This document shows positions 51,636-62,500 of a stretch of DNA of 64,000 bases, in pieces; positions within the stretch are counted from its first letter, which is position 1, and each line of letters opens with the position of its first letter. Both the position numbers and the translations under genes were made by a program. Where the stretch lies: positions 11,842,039 to 11,906,038 of the forward strand of contig NC_051097.1 of NCBI RefSeq assembly GCF_901709675.1, given 5' to 3'. The notes below the pieces were generated by a model, which made no database searches, was not told the DNA's origin, and saw only the letters and a program-made list of their open reading frames with translations. Source of the DNA: Syngnathus acus. Its lineage: Eukaryota; Chordata; Actinopteri; Syngnathiformes; Syngnathidae.

Positions 51636-51958
51636 GACGGGACCCGCTCGCTGGACGTTGTGGCAAAGGCTTCTTCCTTCCTTCCCTCCCTCCTTGCCGA
51701 CATTCAAATAAAAAGGCCCCTGTGTGGAACGTTTGTTCTCGCCTCTGCGCTATTTGCATTAGCAATGTGCTCACTCTTTTGCCAACTTTGAGGTCAGGTG
51801 CTTCACGTAGGCTAAATGAGAAATATTTGAAGAAGAAGCAGCCTTTTTCAAATAGCTTTTATTAACCATCACCACAAAAAGCCGGCCCGCCGAGTGCGAC
51901 GTGACAGCTGGACGCCGGCCGGATGAAGGAGTCAGTATAAATGCGGGGCGTGGCCCTT

Positions 51959-53311
51959 TCACTTGCTGCCGGCGGCGGTGAGCTCAAAGCACCCCCTCTG
52001 GTGGAACTGCATGTCGCGGATGCGGCGCACCGACTGGATCTGAGGCTGGATGGCCGAGAAGTCGTTGCAGTGCCGGTAGTCGCCGCTCTCCAGCAGGTAC
52101 TGGTAGCCTCGGTAGCCGGGGTACTGGTAGCCCACCCACCTGCGGACCCAGCCAGCGTTCAGCCAGCGTTCAGCCACCTTCCCCTCCGACAAATGCTTCC
52201 AGCCCGAGCTCGACGCAGATCGTAACCGGAATGTATCGGTGGCAGACTAGCGCTGTGCTGTGCTGTGCTGTACTGTACTTACGCTCCGCCCGGGACCTTC
52301 ACGCTGCCCACCCGGTCGCAGAAGCCGTGCGCCCACAGGGTGGGAACGTCGTCCTCCTGGATCTCCATCTTGTTGCCCTTGAAGTCAGAGAGCTCATGCA
52401 GGCAGATTTTGTGCTCCAAACTGTCCTGTCAACATTAGCACCAGCGCTAAGTCAATGTCCTTTCAATCACCGCTATTCCAATAGTCGCTATTTGAGTCGA
52501 GCCGCCTCGTTGAACTCGTATCGCAATTAGCGATAGCGTCCAGCGAACCGCTTTGATCGTTCTCAGCACGCGCAACGTCCGACTGCAGGCGAGCACACGT
52601 TCCTCACTTTCAGTAGTAGCATCGTGACGCTCATTTAGTTCTCCACACCCCAATCACCACAAGGGGAACCCTCTCGAGCCCGTGGAAATATGCTGACCGT
52701 GCGTACCATGTGGATGGGCCGGAGCGATGTGAGGCAATCGCTGCGGTACGAGTTGCTCCAGGTGTCCCAGCGAGGATACTCTCCCTTCTCCAGGATGAAC
52801 ATCTCCCCACGGAGGTTGGTCTGCTCGAAGGCAACAAAGCTGGAAGAATGGGGGGCAGCGGGGATGCCACGTGGAGGGGGCGGGCGGGCGGTCGGTCGGG
52901 CGGGCGGAAAGGTCGAGGAAGAGGAATGAGCGGAGAAAGGTAACGTCGGCAGATGTGCGGATCTTACGGGCCGCTGTCCACGATGATGCTGCGCACTCGC
53001 TCCAGGCCTCGCTCGCAAATGTTCAAGCACTCGCTCTGAAGCTCCAGCGAGCGGCCCTGGAAGTTCTCCTGGTCAAACAGCGTCAACTGCAAGACAAAAT
53101 GCCAAGCTTGGCCGTGCTTACTGGCTATACCGTCAAGCCGGCTCATTTCGTTCACCCGATGGGCTCGTGCTAACTGCTCGTCCGACTCACTTTGAAGGTT
53201 CCCTGGCTGGGCCCGCCAGTTTTGGAGACCTTGCTGGAGGCGGCGGGGTGCACCTCCCTTGTTCTTGGCGTCGGCGCCTTGGCTGGAAGCGGACTTGGCG
53301 GTCTGAGACAT
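51959..53311 (-). CDS. crybb1: Beta-B1 crystallin, with a one-base frameshift near the N-terminus
   Basis: Five coding exons, 5' to 3': 53191-53311, 52968-53086, 52707-52839, 52283-52425, 51959-52139, about 231 aa after correction. A TATA box lies on minus at 53859-53865 and an untranslated exon ends at a GTAAG donor at 53799. The N-terminal arm ([20 protein letters not shown]) leads to [15 protein letters not shown] only if one base of the GGGG run at 53245-53248 is dropped. The exon is 121 nt where phase demands 120. Four Greek-key motifs follow ([58 protein letters not shown]). It is a structural lens protein, paired head to head with cryba4 as in human. Poly(A) signal on minus at 51858-51863. 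Confidence 0.92.
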
Positions 53312-53798
53312 GGCGAGCGGGGCGGGGCGCTGGAAGGAGTGAATCGAGGCTTATTCCAATTTTGGAGGGAAAAGAGAAATATGCACAAAACTGAAAACAA
53401 ATCAGGAGAAAATTGGGATTAAACTACATCATGAGGGGAGGGATATACCACGTCAAAATCCATGACTGTCGTGATTGCAATCAATTTTATGGGGGGGGGG
53501 GCAAAAATAAGCAGGATGTCGGGATGGGGGAAACAGAGAATTTGCAAGCCGAGGTCCATCTGTGGATGGATGCTGGAGGAACCTTTGTCAGGTGGGGCTC
53601 TTAGGGGCGGGGCTTGAATGAACTCTTGTCAAGTTTTCACGTAAGGCCAGCAGGCGTGGAGCCGACCTCCACCACCACCCCGCCATTAACGGGGAACCAC
53701 AACGATGCAGACGTTTTGCTAGTTTTCTATTTTTTTTTTGCTTTGGCCAGTTACATTTTCCATCCAATCGGTTTTGCTGCGCGAGTGCGTCTCCTTAC

Positions 53799-53865
53799 CT
53801 GCGTGTGGCGTCGAAGCGGTCTCGCCGGCGTCGTTCACGTTTGACACGGCGCCGCCGCTTTTATA
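53799..53865 (-). promoter_or_regulatory. crybb1 TATA box and untranslated first exon
   Basis: On minus, CTATAAAAG (TATAAAA at 53859-53865) is followed about 30 bp later by a short leader ending CACACGCAG then GTAAGGAG at 53799. This is the standard beta-crystallin layout with a non-coding exon 1. Confidence 0.7.
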
Positions 53866-54707
53866 GCCTGGCAAAGGCCGAGGGCCCGCAGAAAGAAAAC
53901 GCCGCGTCATCACACAGTTGGGCCGGGTCGCGGCAAGCCCTGGAAGCCCCACCCCTCCCCTCCCCGTGAGGAAAGCGCTGATGCTGTTGTTTTGACAGAC
54001 AGGGAAAGAATGTATAGGGGGGTTAGTTGGGTGTCGCTGCGGGGGCACAATGAGGTCATCCCTCCGTCAGCCGTTTTCCCCCCCAAAGAAACTCCACAAA
54101 GTAGCAGCGGTGTTTTGCATTTTCAATGGCATTTGTTTTCTTTCAAATGAGTGACAGTAAAGCCAAAAGCTGTGTCCTGTTTTGGTTCTCTTCTACACTT
54201 CAGTGTTTTGTCGGGCCTCCTTCTTCTAAGATAGCAAAAGAAAGAAAAGTTCAACTGCGCTAGATTTGCGCCGAGAACGGAAACAGGGCCCCCTGTCTAT
54301 ACTCCGACACTAGCATTTAGCATAGCAAAAGGGTCATTTTCTCCTCTCTCCAGACAGGCTAGCGCCTCGCCCGCTAACGACTACAGCAGTATGCGCCAGT
54401 GGCCTGCTAATTCCCGAGCGCTACTTGCTAGGTAGCGTGATCATATAGTGTTAGCGTGCGCAGGTGGCAGCGTGCTCCTGAAGCCTGTGTTCTTCTTGAG
54501 CGTTTTTCCACGCTCCTGGCTCACGAGGCCATTCCTTTGGCGCGTACTCGCTCCGGCGGCACCTTTGTGCCACCTGGCCTGGTTGGGATGCGGCGAAGCG
54601 GTCCTATCACGACCGGCCGGCGCCTTGGCTCACACACAAAAGTAGGAGCGAGTGGCCGCTCTTCTTGCTGAGCGGGGCCTTTTGCGGTGGCCCCCTGCCA
54701 GGGAAGG
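53866..54707. promoter_or_regulatory. Shared upstream region of crybb1 and cryba4
   Basis: About 840 bp separate the TATA boxes of the two divergent lens genes. It is likely to hold shared lens enhancer elements; I could not assign a specific MAF or PAX6 site with confidence. Confidence 0.45.
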
Positions 54708-54780
54708 CTTTAAAAGAGCGGGGGGCCCCCCGGCTCCTCTCATTCGCCCTCATCGGCAGCAAAGAGCATCCGCCGCGAGG
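54708..54780 (+). promoter_or_regulatory. cryba4 TATA-like box and untranslated first exon
   Basis: CTTTAAAAG at 54708-54716 lies upstream of a leader ending CGCCGCGAG at 54780, followed by a GTGAGT donor. It mirrors the crybb1 arrangement. Confidence 0.65.
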
Positions 54781-54973
54781 TGAGTCCTGGCTCATTTGTG
54801 CGAGTGTAAGCAAGCGAGTGAAAGCGAGCCACGCTTCCATCACATGGTGTTTTCTTGAGCAAGCAGTAAGAACACGTTGCGAACAAAAAGCCAATGGGAA
54901 TCTCAGCGGCAGGATGACAAAATGACATCGCTGGCGTAAGGCTAACCATGCCGCTCTTCCTCACAGCTACAAC

Positions 54974-55338
54974 ATGACGCACCATTGCACCAAATTCTCC
55001 GGCCACTGGAAGGTGAGTGCGCCGCCGCATATCGAACAAATCACGTGACGGGGCGGATGTGGCCCGCGAGTCGGACACCTGCGAGCACCGGGGTGGTCGT
55101 CGCAAAATGACGTTTTGGGGGCAACAAGTAGTAAGTCGCCAACGGATGCAAAATGATGATGACAATGCGGCAGATCATCGTGTTCGACGAGGAATGCTTC
55201 CAGGGCCGGCGCCACGAGTTCACGTCAGAGTGCGCCAACGTGATGGAGTTGGGCTTCGAGACGGTGCGCTCGCTGCGCGTGGAGAGCGGCGCGTGAGTGC
55301 GCACAACACACGGCCGCAGGCAGGCAGGCAGGCAGGCA

Positions 55339-55422
<84 letters not shown>

Positions 55423-56184
55423 AGCAGGCAGGCAGGCAGGCAGACAGCCACGCGCTGACCGTTTTGCTCTCTTTGCAGCTGGGTGGGCTACGAGCACGCC
55501 TCCTTCCAGGGCCAGCAGTTGGTCCTGGAGCGCGGCGAGTACCCCCAGAGCGACGCCTTTGGGGGCAGCAACGCCTACCGCATCGAGAGGTTGACCTCCT
55601 TCAGGCCCGTTGCCTGCGCGGTGAGTCTCGCCGCTGCCGCCACCGCCGTAAAAGCGGGCCACTCGCCCGCTTAAGCCGCAAAGGCCCGGCTTGAGTGCGC
55701 CTGGTGTCCGGCAGAACCACCGAGAGTGCCGCATGACCATCTTTGAGCGTGAGAATTTCCTGGCTCGGAAGGGCGAGCTGAGCGACGACTACCCCTCCCT
55801 GCAGGCCATGGGCTGGTGCAACAACGAAGTGGGCTCCCTCAAGGTCCAGTCTGGAGCGTGAGTAAAAAAAGAAATGAAGTTGATTCAAACAAAAGAGTGC
55901 GTGCGTGCGTGTGCAGGTGGAACAGGTAGTCACGTTGTGGGCTCCGCTACAGTACTGTCGACGTTCTGTACTCGAGGAAGCCAAAGCCGTCCTCGGGTCA
56001 CACCAACTCCTTGCGCTCGCTGCCTTGTGTCGCCAGCTTCGTGTGCTACCAGTACCCCGGTTACCGTGGTTACCAGTACGTTATGGAGTGCGACCGCCAC
56101 TGCGGCGAATACAAGCACTTCAAGGAGTTCGGCTCGCACTGCCAGACGCCTCAGATCCAGTCCATCAGGCGCATCCAGCAGTAG
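54974..56184 (+). CDS. cryba4: Beta-A4 crystallin
   Basis: Five coding exons: 54974-55012, 55174-55292, 55479-55620, 55715-55857, 56037-56184, joined in phase to 196 aa, exactly the human length. The first coding exon is just [13 protein letters not shown]. Four Greek-key motifs follow, one per exon: [72 protein letters not shown]. The chain ends IQSIRRIQQ. It is a structural lens protein that forms beta-crystallin oligomers with beta-B1. The usual Trp at the start of the fourth motif is Phe. Poly(A) signal at 56282-56287. Confidence 0.96.
55313..55441 (+). repeat. (GGCA)n and (GGCT)n compound microsatellite in a cryba4 intron
   Basis: GGCA copies, then about 20 GGCT copies, then GGCA again, giving a symmetric A-B-A array between exons 3 and 4. 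Confidence 0.95.
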
Positions 56185-58202
56185 AGGCCCGCTCGATTCG
56201 GCCCGGCCCGGCCCAGCCCGGCCCGGCCCAGCCCAGCCCGGCTGCCCCTTCCCTCCCTCCCTCCCTCCCTCCCGCAACCACAATAAAGCGCCCTTCCTAA
56301 ACATGCCTGTGCTCCTCTCGTGTCGTCCTTCGCGCGGGCTCGAGGGCGCGCCATCCCGCCCGTGGCTGCTCAGGGTTCGCTAACTTTGGAGGAAGATGGA
56401 ATCCTCCGGTTGGCCGGCAAACTCATAAGCGTCGGTCGGCGCTTTCTCTTTTGTGGCCCGTGTTCCACAAACGCCAAACACGTGGGGGGCGGAGCGGGGG
56501 TTGGCACATTGATCGATGAGGAGCGCGCGCGCGCTCGCACAAAACCGCTGGACCAGAAGCCGACCTAAAGTGTAAGAACTCATTTTGTCCATTTTTTACG
56601 ATGCACTCCAAGTGTGTGCTATCTTTGTTCTGCTTGTCACTTCAAAAGCAGCCCCCCCAAATCATTAGTCCTACTTACGTTGCAGTGGAGGGCAGCTACT
56701 GAGCCATGTCTGCCATCTAGCGGTGGGTGAATGAATGAATGACTCCAGTCAACCCCTGCATGCTGACATATTCATTTCATTTGTCGACGGAATATGCGAA
56801 CCCGTATGAAAAAAAGGTCCGTGCTGGTGAGAAGGAAAAGTCCCACTTGATGTATGCAAGAAAAAAAATAAAGAATCAAAATGAGCCACGCTCGAGGACT
56901 TGAAAACTGGTTCCTCCTGTCTTTTATTTGTTTCTCGGTGCTGTGCCGACACCTGTTCCCAGTATTTTGCTTTCCCTATTGACTTTGCCGAGCGGCTAAA
57001 CATTGACGGGTTTGAACGAGTCGCCTTTACACTGGGAAGGGAACAGGAACCACCGGTGTCTCCATTGTTTTTGTATTTTGACCAAAAACGATGCTTAGAA
57101 CACACGCTCGAAAATGACGTCATCAGTAGTCTCTTGCACTTGTTCATCATGAAAGTATTTAGGTGAACTTAACGTGTGTGTGTGATGCCCCCCCCCCCCA
57201 CACACACACGCACGCACGCAACGCAAGTCCCATTTAACAAGGTTTTCTCCCGAAGCGAACACGGATCCGGCTCCGTCTGATGAGCCACTTCGTGTTTTGT
57301 CGTCCTCTTCCGCCGCAGTGGGAGGAAGTGAAGCCACCAGAAACGGCTGCAGCAGCAGCAGCAGCAGCCGCCGCCGCGCCATCGAACGAAAATTGACCAA
57401 AACACGCAGGATAGCAGCCGTTGCCACTGCCGCCGTGACATGTTCGCTACCGGAACCGGGCAGCGACCAGCGTCTGCTTGGTGAGCCCGACGGATAAAAC
57501 CGAATCCCAGCCACGGAACCTGAGCCGGACAGAGGCGCCCCCAGCTCGGCCAGCCGTTCGGAAGGAATCGCGCGCGGGGAGCTGGCGGAGCACGAAGCCC
57601 CCCACCCCGATACTTCCCTGCCGTGTGTCGGTTGGGACGCGGCCGCCCAAAGCCCCGGTGGTCTCCCAGGTGCCCTCCGCCCTTTTTTAAACATTCTCAT
57701 TCTTCTCGCCGCCATTTGCGTCGCGGAGGCAGGCAAAGTTGAGCAAGTAAAGTGCAGCCTCTCGTCGCCCCTGAAGCTCCCCAAAGCGCTATGGAAGCTG
57801 TCTGGCCCCGTTGACGTCGCTTGGGACGCCCGCGCGTTTTGCAGGCCGCCCGATTCCCCCCAAACCGGACACACACGTCGAGCTGCCTGCCTGCCTGCCT
57901 GCCGGGTAGCCCGCTAGCCTAGCGTGTTTGCTCCGCTCCGCGGCAAGCTTTTTTTCAGTAGGAATCTTTATTGACAAATTGTGCTCAGCACGCGACGCTG
58001 TCGAGGCGACGGCGCCTTAGCATCCTGGCTAGCCCCGATGCTAAGGCAACATCGCCGTCGTAACGTTTAGCTTCCTGGCTGGCTAGCCGCGTGCTAACGA
58101 GCTCAGCGAGCATCGCTGTCGTTCGTGTTTAGCATCCTGACGCGAGCTCGCAAGGAGGACGAGGCTCGTTACGCGGCCCGGGAGGCGACGTCGGTGCGGG
58201 CA

Positions 58203-58264
58203 GGACTGACTGACTGACTGACGGACGGACGGACTGACTGACTGACGGACGGACTGACTGACTG
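58203..58264 (+). repeat. (GACT/GACG) tetranucleotide array
   Basis: Blocks of GACT alternate with blocks of GACG in a compound microsatellite. Confidence 0.93.
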
Positions 58265-58636
58265 TTTGTGGAATGCAAACGAGGCTCCCTCGCGCGTGTT
58301 TACTCGCTGGGGGGCATTTGCTTTACGACGAGAATATTTTCTATTTTTTCCTTTTTTGGGGGGGTTGCTTTAAAGGCGCAACAGCTGGCGGATCTTTTCA
58401 GCTTCTCGATCGGAGCAAACGCGCACCGTGTGAAAAACCTCCCGCCCGCCAGCAGCTCGGCCGGCCGGCCGGCGTGGACCTTGTCTTCGGGGCTTGAAAG
58501 GAGACACATGCTGTATCGAGCCGCCAGGATCCCTCAGGGCACTTAATGGGATTACGAGATCGCCGATTGAACATTCGCTGAAGACAGCCAGCGGCATGAC
58601 ACGGTGAGGGAGCCGTGGACATTCGCAGGAACTCAG

Positions 58637-58642
58637 TCCAGC

Positions 58643-58681
<39 letters not shown>
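58637..58681 (+). repeat. (CAG)n/(CAA)n repeat upstream of the grk3 start
   Basis: About eleven CAG copies running into CAA, 87-131 bp before the ATG, so probably within the 5' untranslated region. Confidence 0.9.
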
Positions 58682-58682
<1 letters not shown>

Positions 58683-58767
58683 AACGCCCCCCCACCCCCC
58701 AGATGCTGGTCCCATCTGGCGTCGGAGGAGCCCCGCGTTTGTGAACGACTGTTGAGCGAGCGTGAAG

Positions 58768-59289
58768 ATGGCTGACCTGGAGGCTGTGCTGGCTGACGTC
58801 AGCTACTTGATGGCGATGGAGAAAAGCAAGTCGACCCCTGCCGCCAGAGCCAGCAAGAAGATCATCCTGCCCGAGCCCAGGTACGAGTCAAACTTGTCAA
58901 AGCACGTGACGGCCTGTACGCCAAGGTCATTTGCATCTTCATTGTCTTGGGGACACCAAATGAAGCGCTGCACGCACAAGTGCACATTTTAACACCACAC
59001 ACGGTCCCGCACAGAGGCTATCTTTGTATCCCGCCCATTTCCCGGCGGCCCGGGCCGTTACTCTGGCCCGTACGTTGCTTCATCCGCTTCAATACATGAC
59101 TGGAAATAATTTGACGGCGACCAAATTGCACCCCAAACGACAGCACATCGGGGAAAGCTGCGTGGCTGCCTGCGTGGCTGCCTGCCTGCGTGGCTGCCTG
59201 CCTGCGTGGCTGCCTGCCTGCGTGGCTGCCTGCCTGCGTGGCTGCCTGCCTGCGTGGCTGCCTGCCTGCGTGGCTGCCTGCCTGCGTGG

Positions 59290-59352
<63 letters not shown>

Positions 59353-59533
59353 CGTGCGGCGCCAACAGCTGGAAGTTTAAACGGCGCCAAAGTCGAGCAA
59401 GTTTAGTCACAGGGAGGGGAGGGGGGGGCAAACCACACGCCGATATACGCTCCGCAACAGAACAACCCGTATTGGACCCAGCCCGACGGCTTTGCGTGAT
59501 CTGAGGCTTCCTGGCAACAAAATAGCAGGATGC

Positions 59534-59580
<47 letters not shown>

Positions 59581-62500
59581 CCTCCATCACTCTCCCTCTT
59601 GTTCTTTCTTGCCTTCTTCCTTGCTTCCTCCATCCCTCGCTTTCTTCCTTGCTTGCTTCGTTGTTCCCTCCCTCTCGTTCTTTCTTGCTTGCTTCCGTGC
59701 TTCCACCATCCATCCCTCTCTTTCTTCCTTCCTCCCTTCCTTCCTTTCTTGCGTCTCTCTCTCTCTTCCTCTGTAACTTTGAGCCAATAACGTGCAACAG
59801 GTCGCCGGTGTGCTCATGGAATGGCGTCATAAGGATTAGCCGCACTGCGGGCGCTAATCGCCCGAGAGCGCCCGCGCCGAGGTTATTCTCGGCACCCGCG
59901 CGCGCGATAGTCTTTTCCTCCGTTGCGCGATGGTCTTTTCCTCTGTTGCGAGATTCCTGCGCTCGAAGAGTCATTCGTTTCCAACGGCGACCCAGAAAAG
60001 CCCCCCCCCCCCCCCCATCGAACGGAGGCCCACCGATTTGTCGAGCAGCAAATGAACGGCCACGTCTACCTGAACCAAGAAGAAGGCTTTCAGAAAGGCG
60101 CACCCGCGGGCAAACGGACGCCGCTGATTGTTTTCCACGGCCTTCTCGCGGGCGGGCGGGCCGACGCTAGCGGCCAGCGTCATGTGTTTGACGTGTCAAT
60201 ATTGAAAGGCGCGTTTGCACAGCGACCGGTCTGGGCGCCTCTGGCCTGTTGACGCTCGGCAAGAGTCGAGCCGCTCGCTGTTTGTCTTTCTTCAACGACT
60301 TTGGGGCCGGGCGCCATTTTGCGCTACGACTTCCGGCGCCGGTGGATGACGGCAATGAGGAAGAAAGGCGGCGGCGGCGATGACGACGGCTCGTTTGGCT
60401 TCCGCTGTGTCGTCTCGTGACCGCTCGGTGGCCTGTCAATCAAAGGGGGGGGGGAGCTGCTGTTGCCGTGGCGACTATCTCTAAAGAGGAAGTTTGTGTG
60501 TTCATCCAGAAAATGCAGACAATAACAATGTTTCCTATTGTCAGCCAAAAGGGGCCGGGCCGTTTTTGTCAATGTTCCGAGCCATTTTGGTCACAGCCAG
60601 CCAACCAGCCAGCCAGCCAGCCGCGGGTCCCGTTTGTCCCGCTCGATGGCGACTGAAACGCGCTTCCCTTTTGTGTCCTCAGCATCCGCAGCGTGATGCA
60701 GAAATATCTGGAGGAGCGTGACGAGCTCACCTTTGACAAGATCTTCAACCAGAAGATTGGTGAGTGCCCCTGGCGGCCTTGCTTTTCCGCTTTTGTAACC
60801 AGCCGTGTCACGTTACACAAGGGGAAGTTGAACATTTGCCGCCGAGAAGGAGGAAAACATTTTGCTGTGCAGTCCGCCCGCCCGCCTGCCGCCCGCCCGC
60901 CAGCCCGCTGCCTGACGACGTACCCTTCGACCGCATCGTGAACGGAATTTGCGGCCGTTTGCAAACAATTGATTTGAGTGCGGAAGAAATACATTTTGGC
61001 CCTGCGCGCCGCCATCTTGGAGTCTTTTCATGTTGCACTAGTGTGTCTGTCTTTCTGTGCATTTTCTTCTTTTTCGTTCTGTGCCCCCCCCCCCTTGTTG
61101 TTCTTGTTCTCAGTCTGCCTTGGCGTCCCCCCTCTCCGTCTGTCAGACTTGTGGAATGGATGATGGAGAGTCGTGGGTTGCCAGGCAACTGCGGTTGTCA
61201 CGGCGACAGGACCCGTAGAAGAACGCGTGCGCGCGTGTCTTAACTGGTCGATGGGGAGAAATGAAATTGACGGAAAGAGAAATAAAGCCATGAGGAAAAG
61301 GGAGCGGCGGGAAACGGAGCCGGCCGGGCGTTAGGTGTCAAGTCGTTCCCGCCGGGCGCCGGCAACAAGGCGCAATTTGCGGACTCTCAATTGGGCCAGT
61401 GCGCTCGCTCACACCAAATGTTGCGTTGGGCTATTTCCGCATGCGAGCCAACGCGTCGTCCTCTTTTGGCACATCTATTTTTTGCAGGCCATCTTTTTTG
61501 ATTAGCCCTGCCCACCCATGCGTGCTCACCCATTCGGACCGCAACGAGTGCGCATGCGTGTCTTGTCTTATTTGTGTGTGTGTGTGTGTGTGTGTTTTAT
61601 CTTGTCATGTTTTGTGATTGCATTTGTCTGCTTTTCGCCGCCTGTGTGTGTGTGTGTGTGTGTGTTTTTGTTTGTGCGGGCCGACACGTGTCCGCTGGCC
61701 GTCTTAATGCCTCGGGCCAGCTGTCGCTCAGGTGCGTCCGAGCGGCGGATTGACCGTGTCGCGTGACTTGTCGGCAGGCTTCCTGCTCTTCAAGGACTTT
61801 TGCACCAACGAGATCGACGAGGCCGTCCCGCAGCTCAAGTTCTATGAGGAAGTCAGTCTCTGTCGGGCTCTGGTTTTGGGTGGGACCCGGCCCCCCGGCC
61901 CCCCGGCGCTGACCCGCCTGCCGTCCCCGTTCTGCTCTCTCTCGCAGATCAAAGAGTACGAGAAGCTGGACTCGGAGGAGGAAAGACTCAGTCGCAGTCG
62001 TCAGATCTACGACGGCTACATCATGAAGGAGCTGCTGTCGTGTTCGCACGTGAGGACCCGCCCGCTGGTAGAGCCGCCCTCTGGTAGAGCCGCTCGGGGG
62101 CCCCGGCTGACACTTGGGCTTTTGCTTTCCCTCTCAGCCCTTCTCCAAAAAAGCCGTGGACCACGTCCAGAGTCATCTGGCCAAGAAGCTGGTCCCCCCC
62201 GCCCTCTTCCAGGTAGGCCACACGCACCTCCTTTCACCCGGGGGGGGCCCTGACGCTAACCTGTGTCCAACAGCCCTACATCGTGGAGATCTGCGACAGC
62301 CTGCGGGGGAGCATCTTCCTCAAGTTCATCGAGAGGTAGTGAGAGAGAGAGCCCCGCCAGCCGCCATATCTCCCTCCGTTCTTGCTCACCCCTTCCTTCC
62401 TCCTCCTCTCGTCCGCAGCGACAAGTTCACCAGATTTTGCCAGTGGAAGAACGTGGAGCTCAACATCCACGTGAGTAGCGCATGTTGACTCGCTGGCAGG

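Larger units (their letters stand above)
56185..58767. other. cryba4-grk3 intergenic region with CpG-rich grk3 promoter
   Basis: The left part is plain; a CpG-rich zone runs from about 57.25 kb to the grk3 start. It has (CAG)n at 57343-57367, (GACT/GACG)n at 58203-58264 and (CAG)n then CAA at 58637-58681, the last probably in the grk3 5' untranslated region. Reading frames here look compositional. Confidence 0.6.
58881..60682 (+). other. grk3 intron 1 with extensive simple repeats
   Basis: A 1.8-kb intron with a 12-bp array at 59157-59353, (CTTG)n at 59532-59580, a C/T-rich tract at 59581-59770 and a C15 run near 60001. No conserved coding sequence. Confidence 0.7.

Noticed and set aside
57095-57874. 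Minus-strand frame of about 260 codons upstream of grk3
   Set aside because: It lies in a CpG-rich promoter zone with CAG repeats, and its composition is not protein-like over long stretches.
59024-59406. Ala-Cys-Leu or Gln-Ala-Gly repeat proteins
   Set aside because: They translate the GCCT and GCGTGGCT repeats of grk3 intron 1 in several frames on both strands.
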